A stretch of DNA of 64,000 nucleotides from Crocodylus rhombifer (taxonomy: Eukaryota > Chordata > Crocodylia > Crocodylidae): contig JAVSML010024618.1 in the NCBI GenBank assembly GCA_038503035.1, positions 227,895-291,894 on the forward strand. Direction: 5' to 3'. The notes beneath the pieces are model-generated. The model saw only the letters and a list, made by a program, of their open reading frames with translations, was not told the DNA's origin and searched no databases. Shown piece by piece: positions 44,381 through 56,335 of this stretch. A program made the position numbers and the translations under genes. Within the stretch, counting starts at the first letter, position 1. Each line of letters opens with the position of its first letter.

Positions 44381-45136
44381 AATCACAGAAAAATTGGAGT
44401 TAGAAGGGACCTCAGGAGGTCATCTAGTCCAACCATCTGCTCAAAGCAAGACCATCCCCAACGAAATCACCCCAGCCAAGGCTTTGTTTAGCCAAGTCTT
44501 AAAACCTCCAAAGATGGAGATTCCACCACCTTTCCAGGTAATCGATTCCAGTGCCTTACCACCCTCCTAGTGAGAAAATCCTTCCTAATATCTAACTTAA
44601 ACTTTTCTTGCTGCAACATGAGACTGTTGCATCTTGTTCTTGCCACCGAGAGCAATCTAGCTCCATCCTCTTTGGAACCACTCTTCAGGTAGTTGAAGGC
44701 TAATCTCAAATCCATCCTCAGTCTTCTCTTTTGCAGACTAAGTAATCACAGTTCCCTCAGCCTCTCCGCAGAAGTATGTGCCTCAGCTCCCTTACAAAGT
44801 AGTGTGGCTCAGTCCACCTCTGCTGGACTGTCTCCAACTTATCCACATCCTTTCCGTAGTGGGGAGCCCAAAACTGGACACAGTACTCCACGTGTGGCTC
44901 CACCACTGCAGAAGAAAGGGGAATAATCACTTCCCTTGACCTGCTGGCAATACTCCTACCAATGCAGCCCAGTATGCTGTTAGCCTTCTTAGCAACAAGA
45001 GCACACTGTTGGCTCATATTCTGCTTATTGTCGACTATAACTCCTAGGTCCTTTTCTGCAGAGTTGCGCCCCAGCCAGTCAGCCACCAAACTATACTGGT
45101 GCATGGGATTTGCACCTGTCTTTGTTGTACCTCATG

Positions 45137-45453
45137 CATAGGCAATGCATAGGGGGGGCACAGGAGGGCACATGTCCCCCCCTCGAGACTGGCCTCTGTC
45201 AAAGCCACCACCGGCTTCTGCGGGTGGTCGCTCCCCCCCCTTGCTGCTGATGCAGTTGCAGGTGGCTGCAGGTGATTCCCGCTCACCACTCGCTGCTGCC
45301 GCCAGTACAGATGGCAGCTGCAGGAAGTCCCTGCATAGTCTGACCTCGCCACCAACATCACTGCAGCTGCCTGCAGGCATGCCCCCCACTGCTGACACTG
45401 CCTGCGGCCAGTCACCATGCCCCCTCAGCCTCTGGGGGCATGCATTGTTCATG
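45137..45453. mobile_element. hAT-type element, 317 bp, with perfect 8-bp duplication
   Basis: The octamer ACCTCATG flanks it on both sides (45129-45136 and 45454-45461). The ends CATAGGCAATGCATAGG and GCATGCATTGTTCATG form an imperfect inverted repeat sharing CAATGCAT. The interior is very GC-rich. Joining the flanks restores continuous CR1 sequence ('tgtacctcatgaaattta'). No coding capacity. Confidence 0.9.
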
Positions 45454-45977
45454 ACCTCATGAAATTTATTTTGGCCTAATCCTGAAATTTGTCTAGGTCA
45501 CTTTAAATCTTAGCCCTACCCTCCAGTGTATCTAGTACTCCCCCCAGCTAGGTGTCATCTGAAAACTTGCTGAAGGTGCACTCTAAGCCATCTTCCAGGT
45601 CGTTGATGAAGATACTAAAGAAACCATCCCCAGAACTGAATCCTTGGGGCATTCCACTTGATACCAGCTGCCAACTATACATCAAGCCATTGATTACACT
45701 CTGAGCCCAATGCTCCATCCAGTTTTCTATCCACCTTACAGTCCATTAATTCACCCATATTCCTTAGTTTGCCTGTGAGAATGCTGTGGGAGACCATACC
45801 AGAAGCCTTGCTAAAATCACGGTACACCACATCCACCAGTCTCCCTACATCCACAGAGCCAGTCACCTTGTCCCTTTCTTAACTATGGGCACTATGTTTG
45901 CCCTTTTCCAATCATCTGGGACCCCTCCTGATTACCATGAGTTTTCAAAATTGATGGCCAGCGGCTATACAATTACA

Positions 45978-46895
45978 TCAGCCAAGTCCCTCAGCACTCT
46001 TGGGTGCATCCCATTCAGCCCCATGGACTTGTACACAACCAGCTTTTATAAAGTCTCTAATCTCTTCTTTCACCACTGAGGGCTCCTCACCTCCTCCCCA
46101 AACTGTGCTGCCCTGTGTAGTTGCCTGGGAGCTGACCTTGTCTTTGAAGACTGAGGCAAAAAAGGCATTGAGCACTTCAGCCTTTTCTGCATCCTCTGTC
46201 ACAAGGTTACCTCCCCCATTCAGTAAGGGACTCACACTGTCCCTCATCATCCTCTTGCTACTGACATACTTGTATAAACCCTTCTTGTTACCCTTCACAT
46301 CCCTTGCTAGCTGGAACTCCAATTGCACTTTGGTCTTCCTGACTTCATCCCTGCATACCTGAACAATGCTCTTATATTCTTCCCTAGTTATTTGTCCAAG
46401 TTCCCACTTATAAGCTTCCTTTTTGTGATTTAGTTTACTGAAAAGTTCCCTGCTAAGCCAAGGTGGTCTTCTGCCATACTTGCTAGTCTTCCTGCACATT
46501 GGGATGGTTTGTTCCAGTACTCTCAGTAAGTCTTCTTTAAAGTACAGCCAGCTCTCCTGGACTCCCCACCCTCCCCCAGAATGGCCCATGAGTTCCCTAA
46601 GTGAGTCCAAGTCTGCTTTGCTGAAGTTCAGGGTCCATACTCTGCTGCTCTCCATCCTTCCTTTCCTCAGGATCCTGAACTCAATCATCTCATGGTCACT
46701 GCTGCCCAAGTTGCCATTCCCTATCAATTCTTCCCTATTTTTGAGCAGCAGGTCAAGAAGAACATGGCCCCTAGTTGCCCACTCCAGCACTTGCACCAGG
46801 AAGTTGTCCCCAACACTCCCTAAAAACTTCCTGGATTGCCCAAGCACTGTTGTATTGCCCTCCCAGCAGATGTCAGGGTGATTGAAGTCCCCCAT
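45978..46895 (-). pseudogene. CR1 ORF2 fragment: endonuclease C-half and linker
   Basis: A 305-codon open frame. It starts at MGDFNHPDICW (endonuclease motif with catalytic D and N) and keeps SSDHEMIEF with the SDH catalytic motif intact. The linker follows, with RRPPWLSRELFSKLNHKKEAYK, GNKKGLYKYVSSKR and EKAEVLNAFFASVF. The frame ends before the reverse transcriptase. The upstream half of the endonuclease lies in other frames (46952-47179), so no full enzyme can be made. The ATG is internal and not a natural start. The minus-strand CR1 gives its context. Confidence 0.85.
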
Positions 46896-47754
46896 GAGAA
46901 CCAGGGCCTATGATCAGGAAACTTCCAATAGTTGTTTGAAGAAAGCCTCATCTACCACTTCCTCCTGGTCTGGTGTTCTAAAAAGGCCACCACCATGACA
47001 TCACCCTTGTTGCTCTCCCCTCTGACATTAATGCAGTGATTCTCAACAGGCCTATCTCTAGTTTCACAATGGAGCTCTGAGCTATCATATGGCTCTTTTA
47101 CATAAAGTGCAACTCCTCCTCCTCTTCTCCCCTGCCTGTCCTTCCTGAACAGTTTGTATCCATCCATGATAGTGCTCAAGTAAAGCGACCTACATCACCA
47201 AGTCTATTATTTCAATCATGTCATAGTTCTGTGACTGTTCAAGGACTTCCAATTCTTCCTGCTTATTTCCCAGGCTCTGTGCATTTGTGTACAGATACCC
47301 GAGGTACAAGTTGATTCCCCTGATTTCTCAGGAAGTATGAGAGCACTTCCCCTGTGGCCCCCTGCTGCTTGCTCTTCCTCCAGGTCTCCCGCTTCCCCAC
47401 TTACCTCCGGGCTTTGGTCTCCATCCCCCGGCAAACCTAGTTTAAAGGCCTCCTCCCCCACAGAAGGGAGTCTCCAACCAGTCTCCAACCACCACCCCGT
47501 CCTTCTTCTTGCTGGCAGTTATCTTGATCTTTCCCAACTTGGTGATGCTTGGCCTGTCATCCTCCACCAATGGAATGTGCTCCTTCCTCTGGTGCTAGGG
47601 CTGCATATCTGTTCTCCAGACGAAGCACTACAGGCAGGGGTGAAGATCTCTGCTTGTTGCCAGAAGTCACAAGCCTCCAGCTTCCACCCTCTTGGGTGTC
47701 CATGTTCTTGTAGTAAAACCCCCAGTTTTTCTTTTTTTATTATTTAAAAATACA

Positions 47755-48015
47755 TTCCCTCCCCTTCCCCTAGCCATTTCTGACTTTCTCTCTTCCCTCT
47801 CTATCCCTTGTAAGTGATTACAAGTAATACTAGGTAAGCTTAGCTAAGTTCTTGTATACTATTATTGTAATAAGCCCCTTTTTATATTGTAAATAGTGTT
47901 CTGTTATGTATTTATTTTTACTCTTTTATATTGTTTTATATTGTATTCCTATCATTTGTGCATTGATTTTTAGTGTTTCGTATTAACATTGTATGATTTA
48001 GGCCTGCAATTTGGG
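47755..48015. other. AT-rich sequence upstream of the CR1
   Basis: No repeat or gene recognised; the 5' limit of the CR1 lies somewhere near here. Confidence 0.35.
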
Positions 48016-48426
48016 TTGGCATAAGTGATGTCAAGTATCCATTTTGTGTGTCAGGTTCCCATCTTGTCCCCATGCTCTGTTGTGTAAATATGTTGTAACC
48101 TATGACTCATACCTACCCCTTCTATGTAAACTGGTTCCTGAATAAATGGGGATGAATGATGGTACTTGAGAGACAATGGTAGTAGGTCTAAAAATAGCTC
48201 CCTCTGAATGACCGAACTATCAACTCAACAACTCAACCATCACTCTGCATTGACCCTCTCTCACTCAAGTTTTGGAAGACAAAGACTGCTGCAGAAATCA
48301 GTCAAACCATCCTTACAGACACTTGAAACTGCATGTCCTTACCTAGGAGTGCACATGCTCAGTACACCAGGGGCTGACTCTTGCCTGGACATGCCCCTGC
48401 CACTAGGGTCATAGGAAGTCTGCCCC

Positions 48427-48433
48427 TATAAAA
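48427..48433 (+). promoter_or_regulatory. TATA box in the probable LTR
   Basis: TATAAAA set between C-rich and G-rich runs, a strong TATA-box match. Confidence 0.55.
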
Positions 48434-48750
48434 GGGGGCAGTGAAGATAGACCCAGTGGGATGCCATCTTCACCTGGACCAGACCTGCTCCATGTTACGC
48501 TATCAACCCAGAGGCCCTGCCGGCGACCCCCCTCTGGACAATACCTGCTGGAGAAAGACCCCGATTGGCCATCGAGAACCTCCTCCCAATCTGGATAGGT
48601 AGATATCATCCCCCATCCTCTCTTCAACCAAGAACTTGGACTCTGTTTCTCTTCCCTACCTGGACTCCAACCCTTCCACTGAGTCTCTTTCTCCAGCTAC
48701 CATTGTGTGAGTGTGTGTAGGAACCAAGCTGTACAGTACAGTGTTCATTT

Positions 48751-48756
48751 AATAAA
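48751..48756 (+). promoter_or_regulatory. Polyadenylation signal in the probable LTR
   Basis: AATAAA, 324 bases after the TATA box. Confidence 0.5.
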
Positions 48757-49068
48757 TCTGTTATTTGGAATCCTGAGTTGGGTTTTGCTTTACTACGGTT
48801 TGACCCTGCTCCAATCTCTGCTCCTTGCCCCTCTAACTTCTGTCTTATTTCTCCCTCTCCTGCTTCTGGCTCACTGCCACCTCCAACACCTCCAGCCATC
48901 CTGAGCTCCTCTGCCTGCAAACCACTGTTTCTTTGCTATTGCCCATCTCCACTGCCTTTTCCCCTGATTTCTGCTACTGCTGTTGCCTCGCCCCCACTGC
49001 CTTTTTCCCTGATCTCTGCCACTTACTTTTTAGTTACCAAGCACCCCAAGCATAGGTACCACAGGCAC

Positions 49069-49069
49069 C

Positions 49070-49112
<43 letters not shown>
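49069..49112. repeat. (CA)n microsatellite
   Basis: About 22 uninterrupted CA units. The following 230 bases (49125-49345) are a degenerate TG-rich stretch on the same strand. Confidence 0.95.
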
Positions 49113-49114
<2 letters not shown>

Positions 49115-49345
49115 CGAGTCAGTGTTTAACCTGTGTGTATATGTGTATGGATGTGTATATTGTGTATGATTTCATGTCATTATCATTAGAGCATATATGT
49201 GCTTGAATTGGTGATAGGTATGCATGTGACTAGGCTGGTAATTTTAGATGTGCATGTGCTTGAGTTGGTAGTGTGTATGTGTGCACCTGGTGGGGGTGTA
49301 TGCACTGAGAGTGTGTGTGTGCACCTAACCGATTTGTGTGTGTGT

Positions 49346-49780
49346 TTATGTGCAATTGTACATCACACCCTCCTGTCTAACAGCATGATATTGAGATCCT
49401 GAGCATTGGCCTGACCCCACAGGGCAACGTTCTCTCTCTTCTCCAGTGCTCCCTCTTGCATTTCTTCCTCCACAATCCAGGAGGTCTCCTCCAGCAGATT
49501 CAATGAACTCCTCATGATGGAAGATACTTTGGAGCCTCATCACATCCTCTTGTAGTTCTCTAGGCTGTTCCCTGAGAGACACCATGAGGAGGCGCCACTC
49601 ACACTACAGCCACTCCCTGACCTGGCCACCGCTGGTAGGAACCTGCAAGCCACTGTCCCCACAGCACTGAACCTGGACCTGGGTGGCATTGTTGATGGTG
49701 AGCAGTCCTGCCTGGACAGAAGCCCCACAGGTGCAAGCAGGTACAGTGGCAGTGGCTCTGGTGTTGTGACATCCTCCACT
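49346..49780 (-). other. Possible relic of a transposon protein
   Basis: Two overlapping minus-strand frames (79 codons each) include REQPRELQEDVMRLQSIFHH, a charged stretch that could be a coiled coil. Accessory proteins of Harbinger-type transposons often end like this. No conserved motif was found, so this is a guess. Confidence 0.15.
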
Positions 49781-49859
49781 ATTTCCCTGGGTCTCTTAAT
49801 CTGCCTTCTCTCTTACTGCTCTTCTTCTAAGCACACCTTCTCCAGCAAACTCACCTGAA

Positions 49860-51105
49860 GCTGGCTTGTTTATTGCTTGTTGGCCCTCAAAGTGTTCCTT
49901 TTTTTCCCCGATCCCTCATGCCAAGCTGAAAGGTTTGCCCCTCAAAAAGGTGGGGGGAGGGAATGAGCTGGCCTAGGAACTGGCCAGTGAACTGCCTGCA
50001 AAATACTTACCCTGTTTGCAGCCTCTGTTCGCTGGTTCCCTGGTCAATGTTATAACCACAAATAACAGAAATGTTGAGGAATGGATATCAAACCTCAGGA
50101 TCTACAGCTAAAATCAATCTATGTCTACTCGAAACTAGGATTAGACATAAATGCAGGAAGCAGATTTCCTTATTTCTGTAGGGTTCTTATACCTTCTGAT
50201 ATCAGCATTTGGTACTACAGGCTGGAGACAATGGAGCAGATGAACTTCAGTCTCACTGAATCTGGCAATTTCAAAGTTAAGCTTCTTTAAGTATTAATGG
50301 GAGAATTCTGTCCAAAATAGAATATACTTGTTATACAATCTAGCATCATGTACACTGTAGCTGATTAGTCAATAGCATGAAGACAGGACATGTACCACTG
50401 CCACAATTTGTAAGTATTACAGCTACACAAAGCTGCTCAGAACAAAAAGAATACAGATCCCTATCTCTTCATCAAGAGAGTGAGTAGTCCAAAACCCAGA
50501 AGAAAAATGTCAGCTGCTATAGGCACCAGATAATATCAGAAAGGAGCAGAAGCTTAGCAGTGCCTGTGACAGCAGTTGTGAGGAACCATATGCTGCTGAT
50601 GAAAAAAAATCTTTCACAGATCTGTACCTAGATTTTCCTACTCTAATGAGAAAAACATGGCAACAGAAAATAATTCCCCCAAATAAGCTCTTCTGACTGA
50701 AAGATATTACCAAACTATCTACAGTAAACATGAGTGCATGCATATGATACATAGGAGGATGCATCATATACTGAAGAATTAATCTGAAAGTTCAGCTGCC
50801 CTGCCTTGTGAGGTTGCTTGCCTGTCATGCATGCACAACTGAATGGCAAGGTAAAGCACATCTAAATGATGTGTAGCTGCCCTAGGCAGCATTTAAAGTA
50901 TGTTTTCAAGTGGCACCTGCTGTAAACAATATACTAGGTAACCAGTAGGAGTCACTGGCTGTTGACAGACACCACTGTGCATAAAGTAAGAGACAAGACA
51001 TACTGAATTTCAAACAGTGATTGGTGTAGCAGACTGCCTAAAATGCAAAAACAATAGTTACACCGTGGTTTTCTTAGGACAAATGAATTCTGGTAGAGGC
51101 TTATT
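49860..51105. other. Unassigned sequence
   Basis: No gene or repeat family recognised. Confidence 0.4.
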
Positions 51106-51108
51106 GTT

Positions 51109-51665
51109 ATCATAGAATCAATGAGTCAGAAGGGACCTAGACAGATCATCTAGTCTGACCCCCTGCCAGGGGCAGGAAGGAGCACTGGGGGTAGGAGGGG
51201 TCATAAGACCCCAGCCAGGTGCCTATCCAGTCTCCTCTTGAAGATTTCCAGGGAACATGAGATCACCACCTCTCTGGGAAGCCTAGTCCAGGCTCTGGCC
51301 ACCCTTACAGTGAAGTAGTTCTTCCTAATATCTAACCTAAATCTATTCTCCCTCAGCTTGTGGTCATTGTTCCTGGTGACTCCAAGGGGGCCCTGGTGAA
51401 CAGACTTTCCCCGAGTCCCTGCTGCTGGCCCCTGATAAGGTTGAAGGCAGCCACAAGATCCCCCTTCAGTCTCATCTTGTGGAGACTGAAGAGATTCAGG
51501 TCCCTCAGCCTCTTCTCATAGGGCTGGCCACAGAGGCCCCCAACCATACGAGTGGCCCTTCTCTGGACCCTCTCCAGGTTCTCCACATCCTTCTTGAAGG
51601 GTGGCGCCCAAAACTGGACACAGTATTCCAGCTACTGGACATAGTACTCCAGCTATTATGTATTA
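51109..51665 (-). mobile_element. CR1 3' end and C-terminal coding part, minus strand
   Basis: The 3' end starts at 51109 (tcatagaatcaatgagtcag). The minus-strand frame 51353-51586 encodes MENLERVQRRATRMVGGLC, then LRDLNLFSLHKMRLKGDLVA, the CR1 C-terminus. A short duplication of 'ggacacagtattccagctac' with 'ggacatagtactccagctat' lies at the 5' break near 51620-51658. Everything upstream is missing. Confidence 0.92.
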
Positions 51666-51669
51666 GGAA

Positions 51670-52235
51670 TTGGCCATCTTCCCATTTGGACACCCATTGC
51701 AGGTGGCTACCAATCCTGCTACCATGGCACCATTATCTGTGGTTACAAAGGGCACAGGGTGACAACAATTTGTTTATCAGAAAATATGTCCCAGTTCTCA
51801 ATATCATTTTTTGTTCAGATCAGGAAAAGAAAGGAAAAAAGAGGAATGTCTCTAATACCTATCTCCATCCATTTAGCCTACTTACAAACATGCTTACTGT
51901 AAAATACAAAAGATAACATTACATATATATCTAAAACTATTACACAACTGTAGCAGCTGTATTAATAAAGGAGTGCGGTTGAAGTGGGAGAGAGATCTTG
52001 ATCTTAACTGTCTGCTTTAGCATATATGAAATGACAAAAATAAATTTACATGACTTATTTTGTAAGGTGCCCTGGAGGACTACTATACTGAAAAATGCAC
52101 CCGTTATTTTTGCATTGAGTAATAAATATATAAAAGCAAGTACTGTCATGTGCAAGTGGAGAAGAAATTCTAAATAATGCTATTGAAAACTTGGTCTTTA
52201 CTGTGGGTACAAAAATAATAAAAATTCTAAGGCAG
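51670..52235. other. Unassigned sequence
   Basis: No gene or repeat recognised. Confidence 0.4.
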
Positions 52236-52238
52236 CTT

Positions 52239-52455
52239 TCTAATATAATAAAAGGCTTAGCCTGTCTGTCTGCCTGTCTGTTCATAATGCTTTTGTCCAA
52301 CTGCACATGTGCTGATTGGCTCTGCCAGCTAGGCAGCCAGGGGCGGGGCGAGCTGAGTTCAAACAGGAGCCCCTCTGCCACGTCACCTCCTCCTGCAGCC
52401 TCTGTGGGGTGGCTCACTCCGACCCACCTCAACAGAGGCAAAAAAAATATTGAGT
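52239..52455 (+). mobile_element. Helitron-like 5' end
   Basis: TCTAATATAATAAAAGGCT followed by repeated CTGTCTGTCTG is close to the TC-TATAATAAAAGG start of vertebrate Helitrons as I recall it. The body is GC-rich ('caggggcggggcgagctgag'). No CTRR 3' end with hairpin was identified. It abuts the truncated CR1 at 52458. Confidence 0.4.
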
Positions 52456-52457
52456 TA

Positions 52458-53814
52458 AAAGGCCAATCAGTCTGACATCAATCCCTGGAAAGATCCAGGA
52501 GAAAATCATCAAAAGTTCCATTAGCAACAGGCTAATGGAACGCAACTTTCTGGGTGCCAGACAACATGGCTTTGTTCCTGGAAGGTCTTGCCTGACCAAC
52601 CTCATCTCCTTCTATGACCAGGTGATACATTGTCTGGACAAGGGAGATGAGGTTGATGTCATATCTGGATTTCAAGAAAGCCTTTGACTTGGTCTCTCAT
52701 GATGGTTACACTGGGGAACTGCGACCTCGACCATCTCATGGTCCAATGGCTGGGGAACTGGCTCCAGGGTCATACACAAAGAGTGTTAGTTGACAGAAGC
52801 AAATTAACACAGCACAAGTGGTGTCCTTTAGGGCTTAGTACTCAGGTCAGAATTCTTCAACATCTTCATTAATAATCTGGATTCAGGCATCAGATGCAGA
52901 CTGGCAAAATTCATGGATGACATTAAACTATGGGGGAAGGCAGTCACACAGCAGGACAGGGTGGGGATACAGGCCAACATGGAAAGACTCTCAAGGTAGG
53001 CAAACCAAAACCTGATAGCATTCAATGCAGAGAAGTGCAGAGTGCTCCACCTTGGGAGGAAAAACCAGCATCATACTTATAGGCTCAGCAGTGCTATACT
53101 CACTAGCACCATGACCAAAAAAGACTTGGGGGTCTTGATTGACCACAAGATGAATATGAGCCACCTATGCAATGCCGTAGCCAGCAAAGCAAACCAAACT
53201 CTGGCATGCATCCACCAATGCATTTCAAGCAAAACAGGGGATGTCATCCTCCCACTCTACTTGGTCTTAGTAAGGCCACAAGTGGAGTACTGTGTCCAGT
53301 TTTGGGCCACTTCAGGAGGGACATGGATAAGCTTGAGAGAGCCCAAAGGAGAGCCACTAACATGATCAAAAGCCTTATGAAGAGCCTTAAAGCAAGCCTT
53401 ATGAGGAGAGGCTGAGGGACAAGGGACTCTTCAGCCTGGAGAAAAGAAGGCTTAGGGGGGACTTGGTGCCAGCCTATAAGTATATAAGGGGGGTGCACCA
53501 GGATCTGGGAGAACAGTTGTTCACTAGGACTCCCCAAGGGATAACAAGGGCTAAAGGCCACAAACTTCTGGAAGGCTGATTTAGACTGGACATAAGGAAA
53601 AACTTCTTTATAGTCCGAGTGTCCAGGGTCTGGAACAGACTCCCCCAAGAGGTGGTGCAAGCACTTACTCTGGACTCATTCAAAAAACATTTGGATGCTT
53701 ATCTTACTGGGATCATTTGACCCCAACAGACTTCCTGCCCATGGCAGGGGGGTTGGACTCGATGATCTTGTGAGGTCCCTTCCAGCCCCTAATGTCTATG
53801 AAATCTATGATTTG
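52458..53814 (+). mobile_element. CR1 retrotransposon, 5' truncated, decayed reverse transcriptase
   Basis: It starts inside the reverse transcriptase (RPISLTSIPGK, then ARQHGFVPGRSCLTNLISFYDQ) in a frame with many stops. The C-terminal region is clearer at 53395-53720: LRDKGLFSLEKRRLRGDLVP, LDIRKNFFIVRVSRVWNRLP and TLDSFKKHLDAYLTGII. The 3' end 'gggttggactcgatgatctt' runs to 'tatgaaatctatga' at 53814. There is a short duplication, 'agccttatgaagagcctta' next to 'aagccttatgaggag', near 53370-53410. It cannot code for an active enzyme. Confidence 0.92.
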
Positions 53815-53819
53815 CTCCA

Positions 53820-54830
53820 GACCATACATTCATATAAGTTTGAATTACTAAAAGCTTATTATCCTTTATTTTCCTTTCTTTCCTATTTTGATTTGAATCT
53901 GTGTATTGTCAGGGTCCTCAGTAAGAACAAAATACTGTCCATTTGGTTTCCTAATCAGCCACTAGCATTTTACCATAGATAACATTCTTGCTTGTTTTTT
54001 CTAAAATTAATCTCACTCAAATTCAGATGTTACAAAGGTCTAGGGTGCTGAAATCTGGACCTAAAATAGAAGCATTAACTAACTAGGCAACTGGGCAATC
54101 ATCCTAAGACAATCTGTCACAAAAGACAGAAAAATTAGGTAAAGGTTTTGTTATTGCTGCTTGATGAATAAATTTAGTTTCTTTGTAAGAAATAAGAACA
54201 TATTACATTATTATGTAGTTTATTCCAATGGTACTCAGAAATCAATAGTAAATAATTCAACTGCTAGAAGGAAACACTTTTATACTGATACAAGTTATAA
54301 AGCATATTACTATAGCAAGGAGCCCACAGTATACGTTAAATGACTTCTAACATAGCAAAGAAGCAAAGTCCATTTAAATTAAACTTAAAATTGCTGCTTT
54401 GTTGCACTAATGGCTCTAATTAATGCACCATTTAGAAGCAAAATAGTTGTATTAAAAACTTTCTGAAAAATACATTTTTAAAAACAAATCATTGGCTTTT
54501 TTAATGTTTAACAAACAACCCAGATCTAACTTAGCATTAATTAGAGAAAACCTGTTACAGGTTATATTGATATTTTTCCCTATTCAAATACTCTTCCAGC
54601 ACTATTAAAAGTAAATGACATCAGAAAATACTTACATTTCTTAAAAGAAGGTGAATAAATATTTGATAAGAAATGTATTTAGGGAACCAATATAAACAAA
54701 TTTAGTATGCATGGACTCTCCTGAGAGGGTCTTTACTGTTCTTGTACTTTGGCAATAGAAGTACATTCAGATGTTAAAATAACTAACACTCATTTAAAAG
54801 GTTGCTATATTAACTATAACATTAACTATT
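53820..54830. other. Unassigned AT-rich sequence
   Basis: No gene or repeat recognised. Confidence 0.4.
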
Positions 54831-54835
54831 TATAG

Positions 54836-56150
54836 ATTCACAGATTGTTAGGGGCTGAAAGGGACCTTGTAGATCACTGGGTCCAGTCCCCCTGCACTAG
54901 GCAGGAAAAGACAAATGGGGTCAAGTTCTTGATGTACTCCCCTGATGTAGCGGTAAGCCACTACCAAGTGCCCTCTCAGCCTTCTCTTCTGTAGGCTGAA
55001 GAGGCCCAAATCCCTCAACCTCTCCCCGCATGGCTTGTCTTGCAAGTCCCTGATCATACAGGTGGCTCTTCTCTCGACCCTCTCAAGTTTTTCCTTGTCC
55101 TTCTTGAAGTGCGGTGCCCAGAATTGGACACAGTACTCTATAGCTGTGGTCTCACCAGTGCAGAGTATAGTGGGAGTATTACTTCCTTAGTTTTACATGA
55201 GATGCAACGGTTAATATATGCCAGAGTGTTGTTTGCCCTGCTGGCCACAGCATCGCACTGCCAGCTCATGTTCATGCGATGGTCGATCGCTACCCCTAGG
55301 TCCCTTTTGGCCATCAAATTGTCACCACCAAGCCTGTAGGTAAGTTGGGGATTGTTTGCTCCCAGGTGGAGCACCTTACACTTCTGAGTGTTGAACTTTA
55401 TCTGGTTCTGGTCCACCCAAGTCTCCAGCCTGTTCAGGTCCACCTGTAGCTGCAACCTATCTTGTGGCATGATTACTCTCCCCCATAACTTGGCGTTGCC
55501 CGCAAACTTGGCCAGTGAGCTTTTTACCCCCACATCCAAATCACTGATAAAGATGTTGAAAAACACCAGTCCAAGCATGGATCCCTGAAGGACACCACTG
55601 TCCACTTCTCACCAGGAGAACACAGATCCGTTCATGAGAACTCTCTGGTCCTACCATGCAGCCAGTTTTCCACCCACTGAATTGTTGAGCACTTAAGCCC
55701 ACAATCTTCCAATTTTTCCACAAGGATAGCATGGGATGCTAGATCAAAAGCTTTTTGGAAGTCTAGGTCTATAATGTTGACCTACTCTCTCATGTCCAGG
55801 TGGTGAGAGACCTGTTCGTAGAAGAAGATGAGATTGGTAAGACAAGATCTCTCTGAGACAAAGCCATGCTGGCTGTCAATGAGAATCTACCCTCAACAAG
55901 TGCATCACACTTGGATTCTTTAATGACTTTTTCCAGGATTTTCCCTAGGATGGAGGTTAGACTGACTGGCCTATAGTTGCCAGAGTCCACCCTCTTCCTC
56001 TTCTTCAAGATGGGCACAATGTTGGCCCTCTTCCAATCCTCAGGAATCTCCCCAGTGTGCCACAATTTCTGAAATACTGTCAAAGAAAAAGCAAGTTTAG
56101 GCTTCAATTTCCAGCTACAATACATAGACCCTTCACTATGAAGCAACTTG
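54836..56150 (-). mobile_element. CR1 retrotransposon, minus strand, 5' truncated
   Basis: The 3' end is at 54836-54900. C-terminal coding (54848-55057) has RLRDLGLFSLQKRRLRGHLV. The reverse transcriptase core follows (55138-55605), then a finger region at 55790-56080 with GEIPEDWKRANIVPILKK and NYRPVSLTSILGKILEKVI. The copy ends near 56085-56150, where CR1 similarity fades. Stops and frameshifts separate the pieces. Confidence 0.92.
55138..55605 (-). pseudogene. CR1 reverse transcriptase core, active site lost
   Basis: A 155-codon frame covering the palm and thumb: SGVLQGSMLGLVFFNIFISD, then the catalytic FADDTKL motif, which reads FAGNAKL (residues 34-40, codons at 55486-55505). Both aspartates are changed (gac to ggc and gac to aac), which abolishes metal binding. 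The rest, WVDQNQIKFNTQKCKVLHLG and KRDLGVAIDHRMNMSWQCDA, is well preserved. It is a dead copy within the element at 54836-56150. Confidence 0.88.
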
Positions 56151-56154
56151 TAAG

Positions 56155-56330
56155 GACAGACCCTTTATTTTCAAGACAATTGCATTTTTAGACTTGATCA
56201 ATCCTAGGCATTACAATGCGTGATCTATAAAACAACTTTCTTTAGCAAACTGTGAAGATCTATTTCCAAGAAGAAAGAGCACATAAATGAAATTCACTGT
56301 CTCTTACAAACACATGGTTTCTTCCTATGT
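56155..56330. other. Unassigned spacer
   Basis: Nothing recognised. Confidence 0.35.
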
Positions 56331-56335
56331 CAGCC

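Larger units (their letters stand above)
44386..47750 (-). mobile_element. CR1 retrotransposon, minus strand, most complete copy
   Basis: The 3' end is at 44386-44460. Going 5' on the minus strand come the C-terminal region (44488-44770, with RKDFLTRRVVRHWNRLPGKVV), the late reverse transcriptase (44757-45104, with KDLGVIVDNKQNMSQQCALVAKKAN) and the catalytic region, where FADDTKL reads FSDDT near 45570. The endonuclease and linker frame follows at 45978-46895, then the endonuclease N-terminus (46952-47179). A possible end of the upstream region reaches about 47750. Part of the reverse transcriptase (fingers) is missing between about 45870 and 45850. Stops and frameshifts are scattered. A hAT element is inserted at 45137-45453. 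Confidence 0.88.
48020..48800 (+). mobile_element. Probable LTR with TATA box and poly(A) signal
   Basis: TATAAAAG at 48427 and AATAAA at 48751, 324 bases apart, with 'gtgttcatttaataaatctg' preceding a G/T-rich stretch, match the layout of a retroviral or Gypsy LTR (promoter in U3, signal in R). I could not fix the termini or a target duplication. No coding region adjoins it. Confidence 0.5.

Noticed and set aside
45978..46895. 305-codon minus-strand frame as a host gene
   Set aside because: It is the second half of CR1 endonuclease plus linker, starting at an internal methionine.
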